Shown here: positions 17,393-24,579 of the stretch, one piece after another
How the letters are laid out: every line of letters begins with the position of its first letter
Numbering within the stretch: position 1 is the first letter of the stretch
Source of the DNA: a virus
Direction: 5' to 3' (one strand)
Length of the DNA stretch: 64,000 bases
Virus record (IMG/VR): IMGVR_UViG_3300042330_000875
Location: 62,001-126,000 of that record
Notes under the pieces: generated by a model
What the model saw: only the letters and a program-made list of their open reading frames with translations
Database searches by the model: none
Told to the model about the DNA's origin: nothing
Program-made: the position numbers and the translations under genes

Positions 17393-17786
17393 CTATTTCT
17401 TGATCGAGTAAAAGAGGAAATGTTAATGGTGGAAGATTTTCAATTTTTTCTTCCACCATATAACTTAAAGTTATATGAGGATTGTATTTCTCATAATTTG
17501 TTTGAATTCCCAACAATTTCAACATATTAAATCGATTATTCAAATAATTGCTTTTTATTATAGCAACTAAAATAAGATTATCTTTACTATCTTTCCAATA
17601 TTCCCAACGATCAAAAATTAAATCATTAATTGGTTTTTGAATTGAAAAATTTACATCAACGGTACTATCACAAATTGTACAATGAAAAAATTCAGTAAAA
17701 TTTTTTATATTATTATCCAAACAAAATTTTTCTAAGCTTTTGTTTGTTTCTTCTTTAAAATCAACATAAAAATAAAATCCAGACAT
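17376..17786 (-). CDS. acb1: Acb1-like 2H phosphodiesterase, putative anti-CBASS protein
   Basis: 136 residues with both 2H motifs: H35-C-T37 in FFHCTICDS and H104-I-T106 in YNPHITLSYM. The overall order matches T4 Acb1 (gene 57B product) as I recall it: an N-terminal FYFYVDF strand, HxT near residue 35-45, a WEYW...LILVAIIKS strand, an R-F-N-M-L helix, then PHITLSY and a FPLLLDQEIV end. Acb1 cuts the cyclic oligonucleotide signals of CBASS and so blocks host abortive infection. The substrate here is untested. Convergent with the 82-residue gene and divergent from the spanins. Confidence 0.75.
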   Translation of the reverse strand: MSGFYFYVDFKEETNKSLEKFCLDNNIKNFTEFFHCTICDSTVDVNFSIQKPINDLIFDRWEYWKDSKDNLILVAIIKSNYLNNRFNMLKLLGIQTNYEKYNPHITLSYMVEEKIENLPPLTFPLLLDQEIVTKYK

Positions 17787-17814
17787 TAAATATTTAAAAC
17801 AAGTGGGTGAAAAA

Positions 17815-18180
17815 ATGTTTACTGGAATTACTGGATATTTAACTGTAGGTGTAGTTTTATTATTTTTAATGGTTGGTTTGGGTGCTTGGTATTATAAAAC
17901 AAGCTATGAAAGTTTATTAGCAAAAAATGCTGAAATTTCTCAACAATTAACAATAACAACAGAAACTTTAAAACAAACAAAAGAACAAATTGCGGAAATT
18001 GCCGAACAGCAAAAAATCCTTAATAACTCATTAGATGCAATTAGAAAAAAATCTATTACAGATAAAAGAACAATCAATCAATTAAATTTAAGTAAAGAAA
18101 CAATTCCTGATAATAAAGAAGCTGAACAAAAAGCAAATGAAGAAATTTTAAAATCTTTACGATTAGGAGATGCTAAATGA
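17815..18180 (+). CDS. Putative i-spanin (Rz-like)
   Basis: I choose the ATG at 17815 (GTGGGTG upstream) over 17803. The 121-residue protein has one N-terminal membrane segment (about residues 8-25, YLTVGVVLLFLMVGLGAWYY) and a long periplasmic coiled coil rich in K, E, Q and N. Its end overlaps the start of a small lipoprotein gene by four bases (ATGA), the classic two-component spanin arrangement. Spanins fuse inner and outer membrane in the last step of lysis of Gram-negative hosts. Confidence 0.75.
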   Translation: MFTGITGYLTVGVVLLFLMVGLGAWYYKTSYESLLAKNAEISQQLTITTETLKQTKEQIAEIAEQQKILNNSLDAIRKKSITDKRTINQLNLSKETIPDNKEAEQKANEEILKSLRLGDAK

Positions 18181-18503
18181 AATTTTTAATTTTATTATTA
18201 CCATTATTTTTAGTTGGTTGTGGATATTTTACTAAACCAGAAGTTTATGTAAATGATCCTATTCCTGTAGTTGCTCCTTTAGTTCAACCTTTAGAATTAA
18301 AAAAAATTACAGTTAATATCGCCAACTCAAGTGATTTTTTTGATAAACCCAACCAAAGATTAATTATCTTAACTGAAGATAATTTCAAAATTTATTTGGA
18401 AAACAATGTTGAGTTTTTTCGATATATTTCTGAACAAGAAAAAATAATCGAATTTTACGAAACTTTACAAAAAAGAAATTTACCAAAACCCGTTGACAAA
18501 TAA
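18177..18503 (+). CDS. Putative o-spanin lipoprotein (Rz1-like)
   Basis: 108 residues. A short signal peptide ends in a lipobox LFLVGC with Cys15, so the protein should be lipidated and sent to the outer membrane. Prolines are frequent after the lipobox (EVYVNDPIPVVAPLVQPLE), as in Rz1 proteins. The length is larger than lambda Rz1. Coupled to the i-spanin gene by ATGA. Confidence 0.75.
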   Translation: MKFLILLLPLFLVGCGYFTKPEVYVNDPIPVVAPLVQPLELKKITVNIANSSDFFDKPNQRLIILTEDNFKIYLENNVEFFRYISEQEKIIEFYETLQKRNLPKPVDK

Positions 18504-18521
18504 CAAAAAATTTATTATCCT
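18493..18521 (+). promoter_or_regulatory. Sigma70-like promoter
   Basis: TTGACA, 17 bases containing AAAAAATTTA, then TATCCT. Overlaps the end of the o-spanin gene and serves the YYIDG gene at 18554. A weaker relative of the class-G promoters. Confidence 0.6.
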
Positions 18522-18553
18522 TAAAGTCTAAAAAATATTTTAAGGAGATATAA

Positions 18554-18862
18554 ATGAGTTTTGTTTTTTACATTGAGGGTAATGAATTTACAACTCAAAA
18601 TTTTTGGAAAGTTCCTATTAATCAAGTTTCTTCACCAAATGATGAAACGCCAGCAATCGAAAATTTACGTACAGGGCACAAGTTTTGGTGCGAAAAAGGA
18701 TGGAAATTTCATCGATTAACAGGTCCAGCCGTAATTACGGGTGATGGATATAAAAAATTTTGTTTAAATGGAGAATATTACGAAAATGTAAGAGATTGGC
18801 TAAAAGAACATCCAAATCAAGATGAAACATTTCAAAAAGAAATGTTAGAAAAATACACTTAA
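18554..18862 (+). CDS. YYIDG-family protein, copy 7 (NQ-tail type)
   Basis: 102 residues with its own promoter, an AAGGAG site and a terminator, so it is a stand-alone unit. FYIEGNEFTT replaces YYIDGEKFTT; then VSSPNDETPAIENLRTG, HRLTGPAVITGDG, KFCLNGEYYENVRDWL and a tail HPNQDETFQKEMLEKYT. Confidence 0.8.
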   Translation: MSFVFYIEGNEFTTQNFWKVPINQVSSPNDETPAIENLRTGHKFWCEKGWKFHRLTGPAVITGDGYKKFCLNGEYYENVRDWLKEHPNQDETFQKEMLEKYT

Positions 18863-18865
18863 ACA

Positions 18866-18896
18866 AAAGAGGAAGAATTAGTTCTTCCTCTTTTTC
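18866..18896 (+). terminator. Rho-independent terminator
   Basis: AAAAGAGGAAGAATT-a-GTTCTTCCTCTTTTT stem and T-run just after the YYIDG gene. Confidence 0.85.
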
Positions 18897-18900
18897 TCTA

Positions 18901-18928
18901 TTGACAATTAACTAAAATAGTTTATATT
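18901..18928 (+). promoter_or_regulatory. Sigma70-like promoter
   Basis: TTGACA, 16 bases, TATATT, directly after the terminator; drives the exported protein and the ClpA-like gene. Confidence 0.7.
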
Positions 18929-18948
18929 AATTGTAAAGGAGATTTAAT

Positions 18949-19251
18949 ATGAAAAAATATATTTTTCTATTTTTGTTAATTAGTTTTTCAGCAAAAGCAA
19001 ACAATCTTTGCTTTCAAATGGAACATCAAATTAAAGAAGATATGAATTATGTTATTGGTCAAGCTTGGTTAAGGAATCCTGATGATTATATGTTTCATAA
19101 TTCCATTAAAGTTCAGCTTGACAATTTAACATATATCACGTTAAATCGTATGCATGAAAAGGCGCGAACACAAAAAGATTGTTCGCAAGAATATTATCAA
19201 ATTCAAAAAATTTTAAAAAACATGATGAATGTAATTCAAGGAGTTAATTAA
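18949..19251 (+). CDS. Small exported protein, 100 aa
   Basis: Signal peptide MKKYIFLFLLISFSAKA with probable cleavage after residue 17. The mature part has two cysteines (NNLCFQM, KDCSQEYY) and is largely helical. Strong AAGGAG site. Its TAA overlaps the ATG of the ClpA-like gene, so a periplasmic protein and a cytoplasmic unfoldase share one mRNA; the reason is not evident. Confidence 0.65.
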   Translation: MKKYIFLFLLISFSAKANNLCFQMEHQIKEDMNYVIGQAWLRNPDDYMFHNSIKVQLDNLTYITLNRMHEKARTQKDCSQEYYQIQKILKNMMNVIQGVN

Positions 19252-21470
19252 TGAATAAACTAGCGTATCAAAACCTTTATCAAACTGCTTTAATTTATGC
19301 TGAACAAAATAATCACGATTATATTACCGTTGATCAAATTGTTGCAGCAATGTTACTCGATAAAGATTTTTCTGAAATTTTAAAATTTGCAAGTGTTGAT
19401 CTTGAACTTGCGTTAACAACAATTACAACTGTATGTAATCAAAGTTATGCGCGCATTGATAAACATCAAGACGATGTTGCAAGGATTCTTGAAAATGTTT
19501 TAAAAACTCGCGGTGGTTATAAACAAGGCTTTTTAGCTGATCAAAGCTTTGATCAAATTTGTAAAAAACTTGCACAACATAATCAAGATTATGAAACAAA
19601 TTTTACAAAAGTAGATTTTATTCAATATATTATCGACACCTTTCCTACAACTTCATCAATTATTATTCTTGAAAAATGTGGCTTAAATAAAGAAAAATTA
19701 AAAGAATATAAACAGATTGCTAAAGAAGGCTATGTAAATCAATTTGGCGTTGATCTTACTAATTTAGCAAAAAACGGAAAAATTGATCAAATTATTGGAC
19801 GTGATGAAGAAACATTAAAAATTCTTCTAGGACTTTTACGTAAACGCAAATCTAATGTTATTTTAACTGGCGATGCTGGTGTTGGTAAAACCGCAATTGC
19901 TGAAGGCTTGGCTTTAAAAATTGCAAATAACGAAGTTCCTGAAAATCTTCAAAATAAACGAGTGTTTAATCTTGATTTAAATTCTGTTATCGCTGGTACA
20001 AAGTATCGCGGCGAATTTGAAGAACGTATGAAAAAAATCATTGATGAATTATCCCAAGATGAAAATACAATTCTTTTTATTGATGAAATTCATCAACTTA
20101 TGGGAATGAACAATGGTGAAAATTCAGCTATGAATGCTGCACAAATTTTAAAACCCGCATTAGCTCGTGGAACTTTAAAATTAATTGGCGCAACCGATAC
20201 GGAGAATTATCGTAAAATTCTACAAAAAGATAAACCATTAATGCGCCGATTCCAAGAAATTGTTATTGATGAACCTTCTGCTGTTTATACAAAACAAATT
20301 CTCTATGGTTTAAAAGAAAGTTTTGAAAATTTTCATAATGTAAAATTCTCAAATTTGGCTTTAGATGCAGCAGTTGATTTATCTGGTCTTTATATTACAA
20401 ATCGTAAATGGCCTGATAAAGCTATCGATTTAATCGATGCAGCGGGCGCTAGAGCATTGTTTCATAAAAAAGAATCAGTTGAAGAAAGTGATATTGAATT
20501 TGAATTAACTCAAATCACAAAAATTCGCCCACAAAAAGCTAAAAAAGAAGAATCAAGCATTTATGATTTAGCAAAAAATATTAAACAACGTATTTTTGAA
20601 CAAGATCAAGCAATTGAAACATTAGTTGATAGTGTTGCTATTGCAAAATGCGGAATGCGCGATACAAATAAACCTTTAGGTCGTTATCTTTTTGTTGGCC
20701 CAAGTGGAACAGGCAAAACAGAAGTTTGTCGTGAATTAGCTAAAGAATTAAACATTCCCTTGCTCAAATATGATATGAGTGAATATATGGAAGGGCACTC
20801 AATTAGTAAATTAATTGGTTCACCTCCTGGTTATGTTGGATATTCTGATGGTTCAAGTGGTTCAGGAAAATTAATCAATGATATTGAAACCAATCCAAAT
20901 GCCATTTTACTATTAGATGAATTTGAAAAAGCGCACCCAAGTATTTTTAATGCATTCTTGCAAGTTTTAGATGATGCTAAATTAACTTCAAGCGATGGTA
21001 AAACAGTAAAATTTAATAATGTTATTATCATTATGACAAGTAATGCTGGTGCTGCTAAATCTGAAAAAGCCTCAATTGGGTTTAATTCAAGTGAAAATAA
21101 TTTACAATCAAATGTTATGGAAGCAGTTGAAAAAACCTTTTCTCCTGAGTTTCGTAATCGGTTAGATGAAGTTGTTGTTTTCAATCGTCTTAGTGAAGCG
21201 GCAATCAAACAAGTTGCTAAAAAGTTTCTTGATCGTCTTAATAACCAATTAAGTGAAAATTTAAATCAATTAACGTATTCTGAAGCGGTTGTTGATTTTC
21301 TTGCTAAAAAAGGTTATAACCCAAAAATGGGAGCACGCCCAATGGAACGTGCAATTACTGATTTTGTTAAAAAGCAAATTTCAAAAAAGATGTTTGAAAA
21401 TCGTCATTTTGAAAATGTAAAAGTTTCATTAGACGTAATTGATGAAGAAATTAAAGTAGAGATTGCATAA
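19251..21470 (+). CDS. clpA: ClpA-like AAA+ unfoldase with IGF loop
   Basis: 739 residues, close to E. coli ClpA (758). An N-terminal adaptor-binding domain (about 1-150) is followed by D1 with Walker A GDAGVGKT near 207 and Walker B LFIDEIH near 276, and D2 with GPSGTGKT near 483 and LLLDEFEKAH near 555. After the sensor region a KASIGF tripeptide loop appears near residue 609, the position where ClpA docks on ClpP. There is no long coiled-coil middle domain, so this is ClpA-type rather than ClpB-type. It probably feeds chosen proteins to host ClpP. No clpP gene is in this window. Confidence 0.9.
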   Translation: MNKLAYQNLYQTALIYAEQNNHDYITVDQIVAAMLLDKDFSEILKFASVDLELALTTITTVCNQSYARIDKHQDDVARILENVLKTRGGYKQGFLADQSFDQICKKLAQHNQDYETNFTKVDFIQYIIDTFPTTSSIIILEKCGLNKEKLKEYKQIAKEGYVNQFGVDLTNLAKNGKIDQIIGRDEETLKILLGLLRKRKSNVILTGDAGVGKTAIAEGLALKIANNEVPENLQNKRVFNLDLNSVIAGTKYRGEFEERMKKIIDELSQDENTILFIDEIHQLMGMNNGENSAMNAAQILKPALARGTLKLIGATDTENYRKILQKDKPLMRRFQEIVIDEPSAVYTKQILYGLKESFENFHNVKFSNLALDAAVDLSGLYITNRKWPDKAIDLIDAAGARALFHKKESVEESDIEFELTQITKIRPQKAKKEESSIYDLAKNIKQRIFEQDQAIETLVDSVAIAKCGMRDTNKPLGRYLFVGPSGTGKTEVCRELAKELNIPLLKYDMSEYMEGHSISKLIGSPPGYVGYSDGSSGSGKLINDIETNPNAILLLDEFEKAHPSIFNAFLQVLDDAKLTSSDGKTVKFNNVIIIMTSNAGAAKSEKASIGFNSSENNLQSNVMEAVEKTFSPEFRNRLDEVVVFNRLSEAAIKQVAKKFLDRLNNQLSENLNQLTYSEAVVDFLAKKGYNPKMGARPMERAITDFVKKQISKKMFENRHFENVKVSLDVIDEEIKVEIA

Positions 21471-21485
21471 GGCAATCTCTTTTTT
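21458..21485 (+). terminator. Terminator overlapping the clpA stop
   Basis: AGAGATTGC-ataag-GCAATCTCT followed by TTTTT; the stem includes the last codons of the gene. Confidence 0.8.
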
Positions 21486-21496
21486 GGAGTTATAAC

Positions 21497-21853
21497 ATGG
21501 ATTTTAAATTAGCAAAAGTATTATATGAAAAAAACGAATTAACACAAGGCGTTATTATTAAAGCAAAATATACGGCAGTTGATATGGCAGGCAGGCATTC
21601 TTTTGAAACCATAGATGAATTTTTAGTAATTTATGCTTCTATTAAGGCAGAAATGTTAATTTTACATTGTAGTCATAAAAAATCAGGTATGCGAAGAAAT
21701 TTAACACATGATTGTATTTTAGAAATTAATGGCATGACACCTGATAGAATTGCTGATAGTATTGATTTAACAATTGATGGAAATGCTAAAAAAATAGGCA
21801 ATAAACGTGGAAGAAAAACAAATGAAGAGCGCGCAAGGTTAGCTAATTTATAA
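21497..21853 (+). CDS. Hypothetical protein, 118 aa
   Basis: MDFKLAKVLYEKNELTQGV start; the C-terminus is basic (KKIGNKRGRKTNEERARL), like a nucleic-acid-binding tail. GGAGTT precedes the ATG. Stop and next start overlap (TAATG). Not recognised. Confidence 0.65.
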   Translation: MDFKLAKVLYEKNELTQGVIIKAKYTAVDMAGRHSFETIDEFLVIYASIKAEMLILHCSHKKSGMRRNLTHDCILEINGMTPDRIADSIDLTIDGNAKKIGNKRGRKTNEERARLANL

Positions 21854-22182
21854 TGTTAATTTATTATATTGATGGTGAAAAATTTTACACTGAAGATTTT
21901 GATGATATTCCTCTGCATGATATTTCTTCACCTGATGAACAAACACCCGCATTTCAAGACAGTTTAACAAGTGAAAAACTTTGGTGTGAAAAAAATTATC
22001 GTTGGCATCGATTAACTGGACCAACATTAATTCGTCCAGATGAAACTGTGGGATTTTGGTTAAACGATAAAAAATACCATAATGTCCGGGATTGGATTAA
22101 AGAACATCCAAATCCAGATTTATATTTCGATGCATTAGGTATGAATGAAACAGACAGAGTGTTATGGTTTTTACAAAATTAA
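21853..22182 (+). CDS. YYIDG-family protein, copy 8 (TD-tail type)
   Basis: 109 residues: IYYIDGEKFYT, ISSPDEQTPAFQDSLTS, HRLTGPTLIRPDE (GPA and DG both altered), FWLNDKKYHNVRDWI, HPNPDLYFDALG and NETDRVLWFLQN. Coupled to the preceding gene by one-base overlap. Followed after 18 bases by a perfect 34-bp palindrome. Confidence 0.8.
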   Translation: MLIYYIDGEKFYTEDFDDIPLHDISSPDEQTPAFQDSLTSEKLWCEKNYRWHRLTGPTLIRPDETVGFWLNDKKYHNVRDWIKEHPNPDLYFDALGMNETDRVLWFLQN

Positions 22183-22199
22183 TTTTTATAAAAAAGCAC

Positions 22200-22234
22200 T
22201 AGACAGAGTATAGAAAATTTTCTATACTCTGTCT
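22200..22234 (+). promoter_or_regulatory. Class-G promoter buried in a perfect 34-bp palindrome
   Basis: Bases 22201-22234 are a perfect palindrome (AGACAGAGTATAGAAAA and its complement) centred on the AAAATTTT core. TAGACA at 22200-22205 and TATACT at 22223-22228 are spaced by exactly 17 bases, as in the other class-G promoters. The same sequence can form a terminator-like hairpin or a protein-binding operator. It lies between the YYIDG gene and the deaminase gene at 22259. Confidence 0.75.
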
Positions 22235-22258
22235 CTAATGTTGATGAAGGGAAATTAA

Positions 22259-22669
22259 ATGTCGAGAATTTTGGTTCGAGATGATCGTTGGATGGATTTC
22301 ATTGAACGCAATCTTGTAGATCATGAAGCCATTGCAAATGCGCGTGTTGGCGCATGTATTGTTTTTAAAAACGAAATTGTTTCTTTTCAAACCAATCAAC
22401 TTAAAACGCATCCGCTTCAAACTAAGTTTGGCCGTAATAAGGAAGCTATTTATCTTCATGCTGAAGTGGCAAGTATTGTTGCTGCCAGCAAGCGTATTAT
22501 TCATCCGAATGATTGGAAGAAAAGCACGATTTATGTTTTGCGTTTGACGAAAAACGAAGATCGTGCTATTGCCAAGCCTTGTAGTGGTTGTACTCAAGCA
22601 ATTGCTGCTTATGGAATTGGTCGTGTAGTTTATACTGGGTTTGATGGTGAGACTATTGTAGTTGATTAA
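22259..22669 (+). CDS. Cytidine/deoxycytidylate deaminase-fold protein
   Basis: 136 residues with the zinc motifs of the cytidine deaminase superfamily: HAEVASI (H-A-E) and PCSGCTQAI (P-C-x-x-C). The substrate could be a cytosine nucleoside or nucleotide, or a modified base; neighbouring residues do not settle this. GC is slightly higher than in adjacent genes. Downstream of the palindromic promoter. Converges with the 22666 gene, overlapping by 4 bases. Confidence 0.75.
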   Translation: MSRILVRDDRWMDFIERNLVDHEAIANARVGACIVFKNEIVSFQTNQLKTHPLQTKFGRNKEAIYLHAEVASIVAASKRIIHPNDWKKSTIYVLRLTKNEDRAIAKPCSGCTQAIAAYGIGRVVYTGFDGETIVVD

Positions 22670-23187
22670 AAATCAACTGGAACGGTTTCACTCATTATAT
22701 CATTAATATATTGTGAAACAATTTGTTCTTCTGTTCCAACATAACCATTTAAACGAAGATATTCTATAAAATATTCATTCCAAATTAATTTTAATTGTAA
22801 TCCATCTAAGCCTTTTTTATTATCAAAATTACTATCTAACATTTTCATAAATGGTTCTTGTTTTAAATTAGCCAATTCTAATTCATAAGTATCTTGATCA
22901 ATATCTTCGTCTTCTAATTGCCAAAGTAATTGATATTCAAATAGTTTTTTATCGTTTTTAAGAAACAATTTTATTTTTTCACGATATTGTTCTTTTGTTA
23001 ATAAATTTAATTGTAAATCAAATTTTAAAATTTCTAAAGTATTATCAATAATACCCATATCATTGTTTAAAATAAACAATTCTTTTTCTAATTCAATTCC
23101 AGAATAATAATATTCTGCTTCGGCAATTTTTCTAGTTTTGCCTTTTAATCCCCAACTTCCAGGTAATAACCAAAATGGTAATTTCAT
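22666..23187 (-). CDS. Conserved phage protein, 173 aa
   Basis: Begins MKLPFWLLPGSWGLKGKTR, which I recall as a frequent start of small proteins encoded by T4-like phages without known function. The remainder is acidic and helical. It is the last gene of a three-gene minus-strand unit with the coiled-coil gene and the dCMP deaminase. Confidence 0.65.
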   Translation of the reverse strand: MKLPFWLLPGSWGLKGKTRKIAEAEYYYSGIELEKELFILNNDMGIIDNTLEILKFDLQLNLLTKEQYREKIKLFLKNDKKLFEYQLLWQLEDEDIDQDTYELELANLKQEPFMKMLDSNFDNKKGLDGLQLKLIWNEYFIEYLRLNGYVGTEEQIVSQYINDIMSETVPVDF

Positions 23188-23197
23188 TTTTTATTCC

Positions 23198-23716
23198 TTA
23201 TAACTTATAACTATCAATAATTTTTTGTGTATTTTCGATAATTTTATTAGATTTTTCTATTAGATTATTATATCTCTTAATACGGTTATACATTTCTTCT
23301 TTATATTCTAAAACATGACATTTTTCTTGTTCTAATCTATTTTTGAATAGTTCTAAATCTAACCATTTACCAAGATTTATATCAGAGAATAAAATATCAT
23401 CATTATAGTTAATAACTATTTCTTTTTTACTCGTGGTTGACCAAGAAGAAACTTTTGGACCAGAACCGCCACCCTCATCGTTATCATACGAATCATAACT
23501 TGTATGTTGAAATTCAACAACAATGTTTTTATTAATTAGATCAATATTAAAAGAATATGGCACACCAAACGTTTCATCATATTCAAATTCATAACGATAT
23601 GATTTTAATTCTTTATTTTTAAGAGAAATTAAATTATTAATCTTTATTTTATTTTCTTCCAATAATTTCTCTGATAGTTCTATTTCATTTAATAAATTAA
23701 TTATTTCATTATTCAT
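23198..23716 (-). CDS. Coiled-coil protein, 172 aa
   Basis: Two helical segments (residues 1-38 and about 125-172, rich in L, E, K and N) flank a beta-rich centre that includes the low-complexity DEGGGSGPKVSSWSTTSKK. This arrangement suggests a helical hairpin with an inserted small beta domain. The start overlaps the stop of the deaminase gene. Unknown function. Confidence 0.6.
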   Translation of the reverse strand: MNNEIINLLNEIELSEKLLEENKIKINNLISLKNKELKSYRYEFEYDETFGVPYSFNIDLINKNIVVEFQHTSYDSYDNDEGGGSGPKVSSWSTTSKKEIVINYNDDILFSDINLGKWLDLELFKNRLEQEKCHVLEYKEEMYNRIKRYNNLIEKSNKIIENTQKIIDSYKL

Positions 23717-24141
23717 AATAATTCCTCACAAATTGTAACTTTTATATTTGAGTTGTTTAACATATGTTCTGCTGCATCAAAACTTTCTTGTAATGTTTTT
23801 CCTGTTGGTTTAGGTGGAACAACAATTTCTTTTATTTTGAATTTAATCATTACCTTTACACATTCCGAGCAAGGCCACCAATTAATATACATAATGCTAT
23901 CTTTAACATCAATATTGTTAATAATTGCAGAAAAAATAGCATTTCTTTCCGCATGTTCCAAATAAAAATATTTATGTGGTTTTTCAAGATATTTTGGATT
24001 TTTATCTTTTATATCCGCCCAATCATTAAAACCAGTTGAAATTATTTCGTTGTTTTTTACAATTAATGCTGCCACTTTTCTTGTTGGATCAGGACTTTTT
24101 TCTGCTAAGTTTTTTAAAATTTGAAAATATTCTTTGTTCAT
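23713..24141 (-). CDS. dCMP deaminase
   Basis: 142 residues carrying the zinc site of deoxycytidylate deaminases: LEHAERNAI (H-A-E) and WWPCSECVKVMIKF (P-C-x-x-C), with SPDPTRKVAALIV near the N-terminus as in ComEB/T4 Cd enzymes. Converts dCMP to dUMP to supply dTTP synthesis during rapid phage DNA replication. Second deaminase-fold gene within 2 kb. A GAGGTT site lies upstream on the minus strand. Confidence 0.85.
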   Translation of the reverse strand: MNKEYFQILKNLAEKSPDPTRKVAALIVKNNEIISTGFNDWADIKDKNPKYLEKPHKYFYLEHAERNAIFSAIINNIDVKDSIMYINWWPCSECVKVMIKFKIKEIVVPPKPTGKTLQESFDAAEHMLNNSNIKVTICEELL

Positions 24142-24195
24142 TTTTAACCTCTTGATTAGAGTATAATCAAAAATGATAATTTAAACAAATAAAAC

Positions 24196-24224
24196 TTGAC
24201 GAAATTGCAAAAATATTTTATTAT
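24196..24224 (+). promoter_or_regulatory. Sigma70-like promoter
   Basis: TTGACG, 17 bases, TATTAT upstream of the small membrane protein gene at 24269. Confidence 0.65.
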
Positions 24225-24268
24225 TAATTTTAAATAGATTAAATTAAAAAACAATACAAGGAACAATT

Positions 24269-24520
24269 ATGATTTTTACAGCGGCATTGATGAATTTAAT
24301 TTTATCTTTTATTTCAATTGTTTATATTAAGTTTAAAAACTTTGATGTAATTTATTATTCTAAATTATCAAAAGAACAACAGGTAATTTATCTACAAAAT
24401 TATACTGATAATAGTTTGAAATTTCTTTCGCAAAATGAAATTGTTCAAATACAAACATATTCTCTTATGTTTATTGTTATGTTACTTTTATTACCTTATG
24501 CTTATTTTTTCGGGCTATAA
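24269..24520 (+). CDS. Small membrane protein, 83 aa
   Basis: Two hydrophobic helices (FTAALMNLILSFISIVYI at the N-terminus and LMFIVMLLLLPYAYFFGL at the C-terminus) bracket a hydrophilic loop of about 40 residues, so both ends face the same side of the membrane. ACAAGGAAC upstream. It could be a holin candidate by size and topology, but it is 6 kb from the spanins and there is no other support. Confidence 0.6.
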   Translation: MIFTAALMNLILSFISIVYIKFKNFDVIYYSKLSKEQQVIYLQNYTDNSLKFLSQNEIVQIQTYSLMFIVMLLLLPYAYFFGL

Positions 24521-24547
24521 TTTCAATTTAAAAAATTGTTAATTTTA

Positions 24548-24555
24548 TATAAATA
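24548..24555 (+). promoter_or_regulatory. Possible T4-like late promoter
   Basis: TATAAATA, identical to the T4 late -10 element, 25 bases before the ATG of a structural gene and with no -35. Similar TATAAATATA strings occur before the genes at 28395 and 34315. In such AT-rich DNA the chance rate is high. Confidence 0.4.
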
Positions 24556-24579
24556 TTAGGTTATTAGAGGAGTTAAATA

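Noticed and set aside
24269-24520. Holin call for the small membrane protein
   Set aside because: Size and two helices fit, but it is distant from the spanins and without an endolysin gene; not specific.
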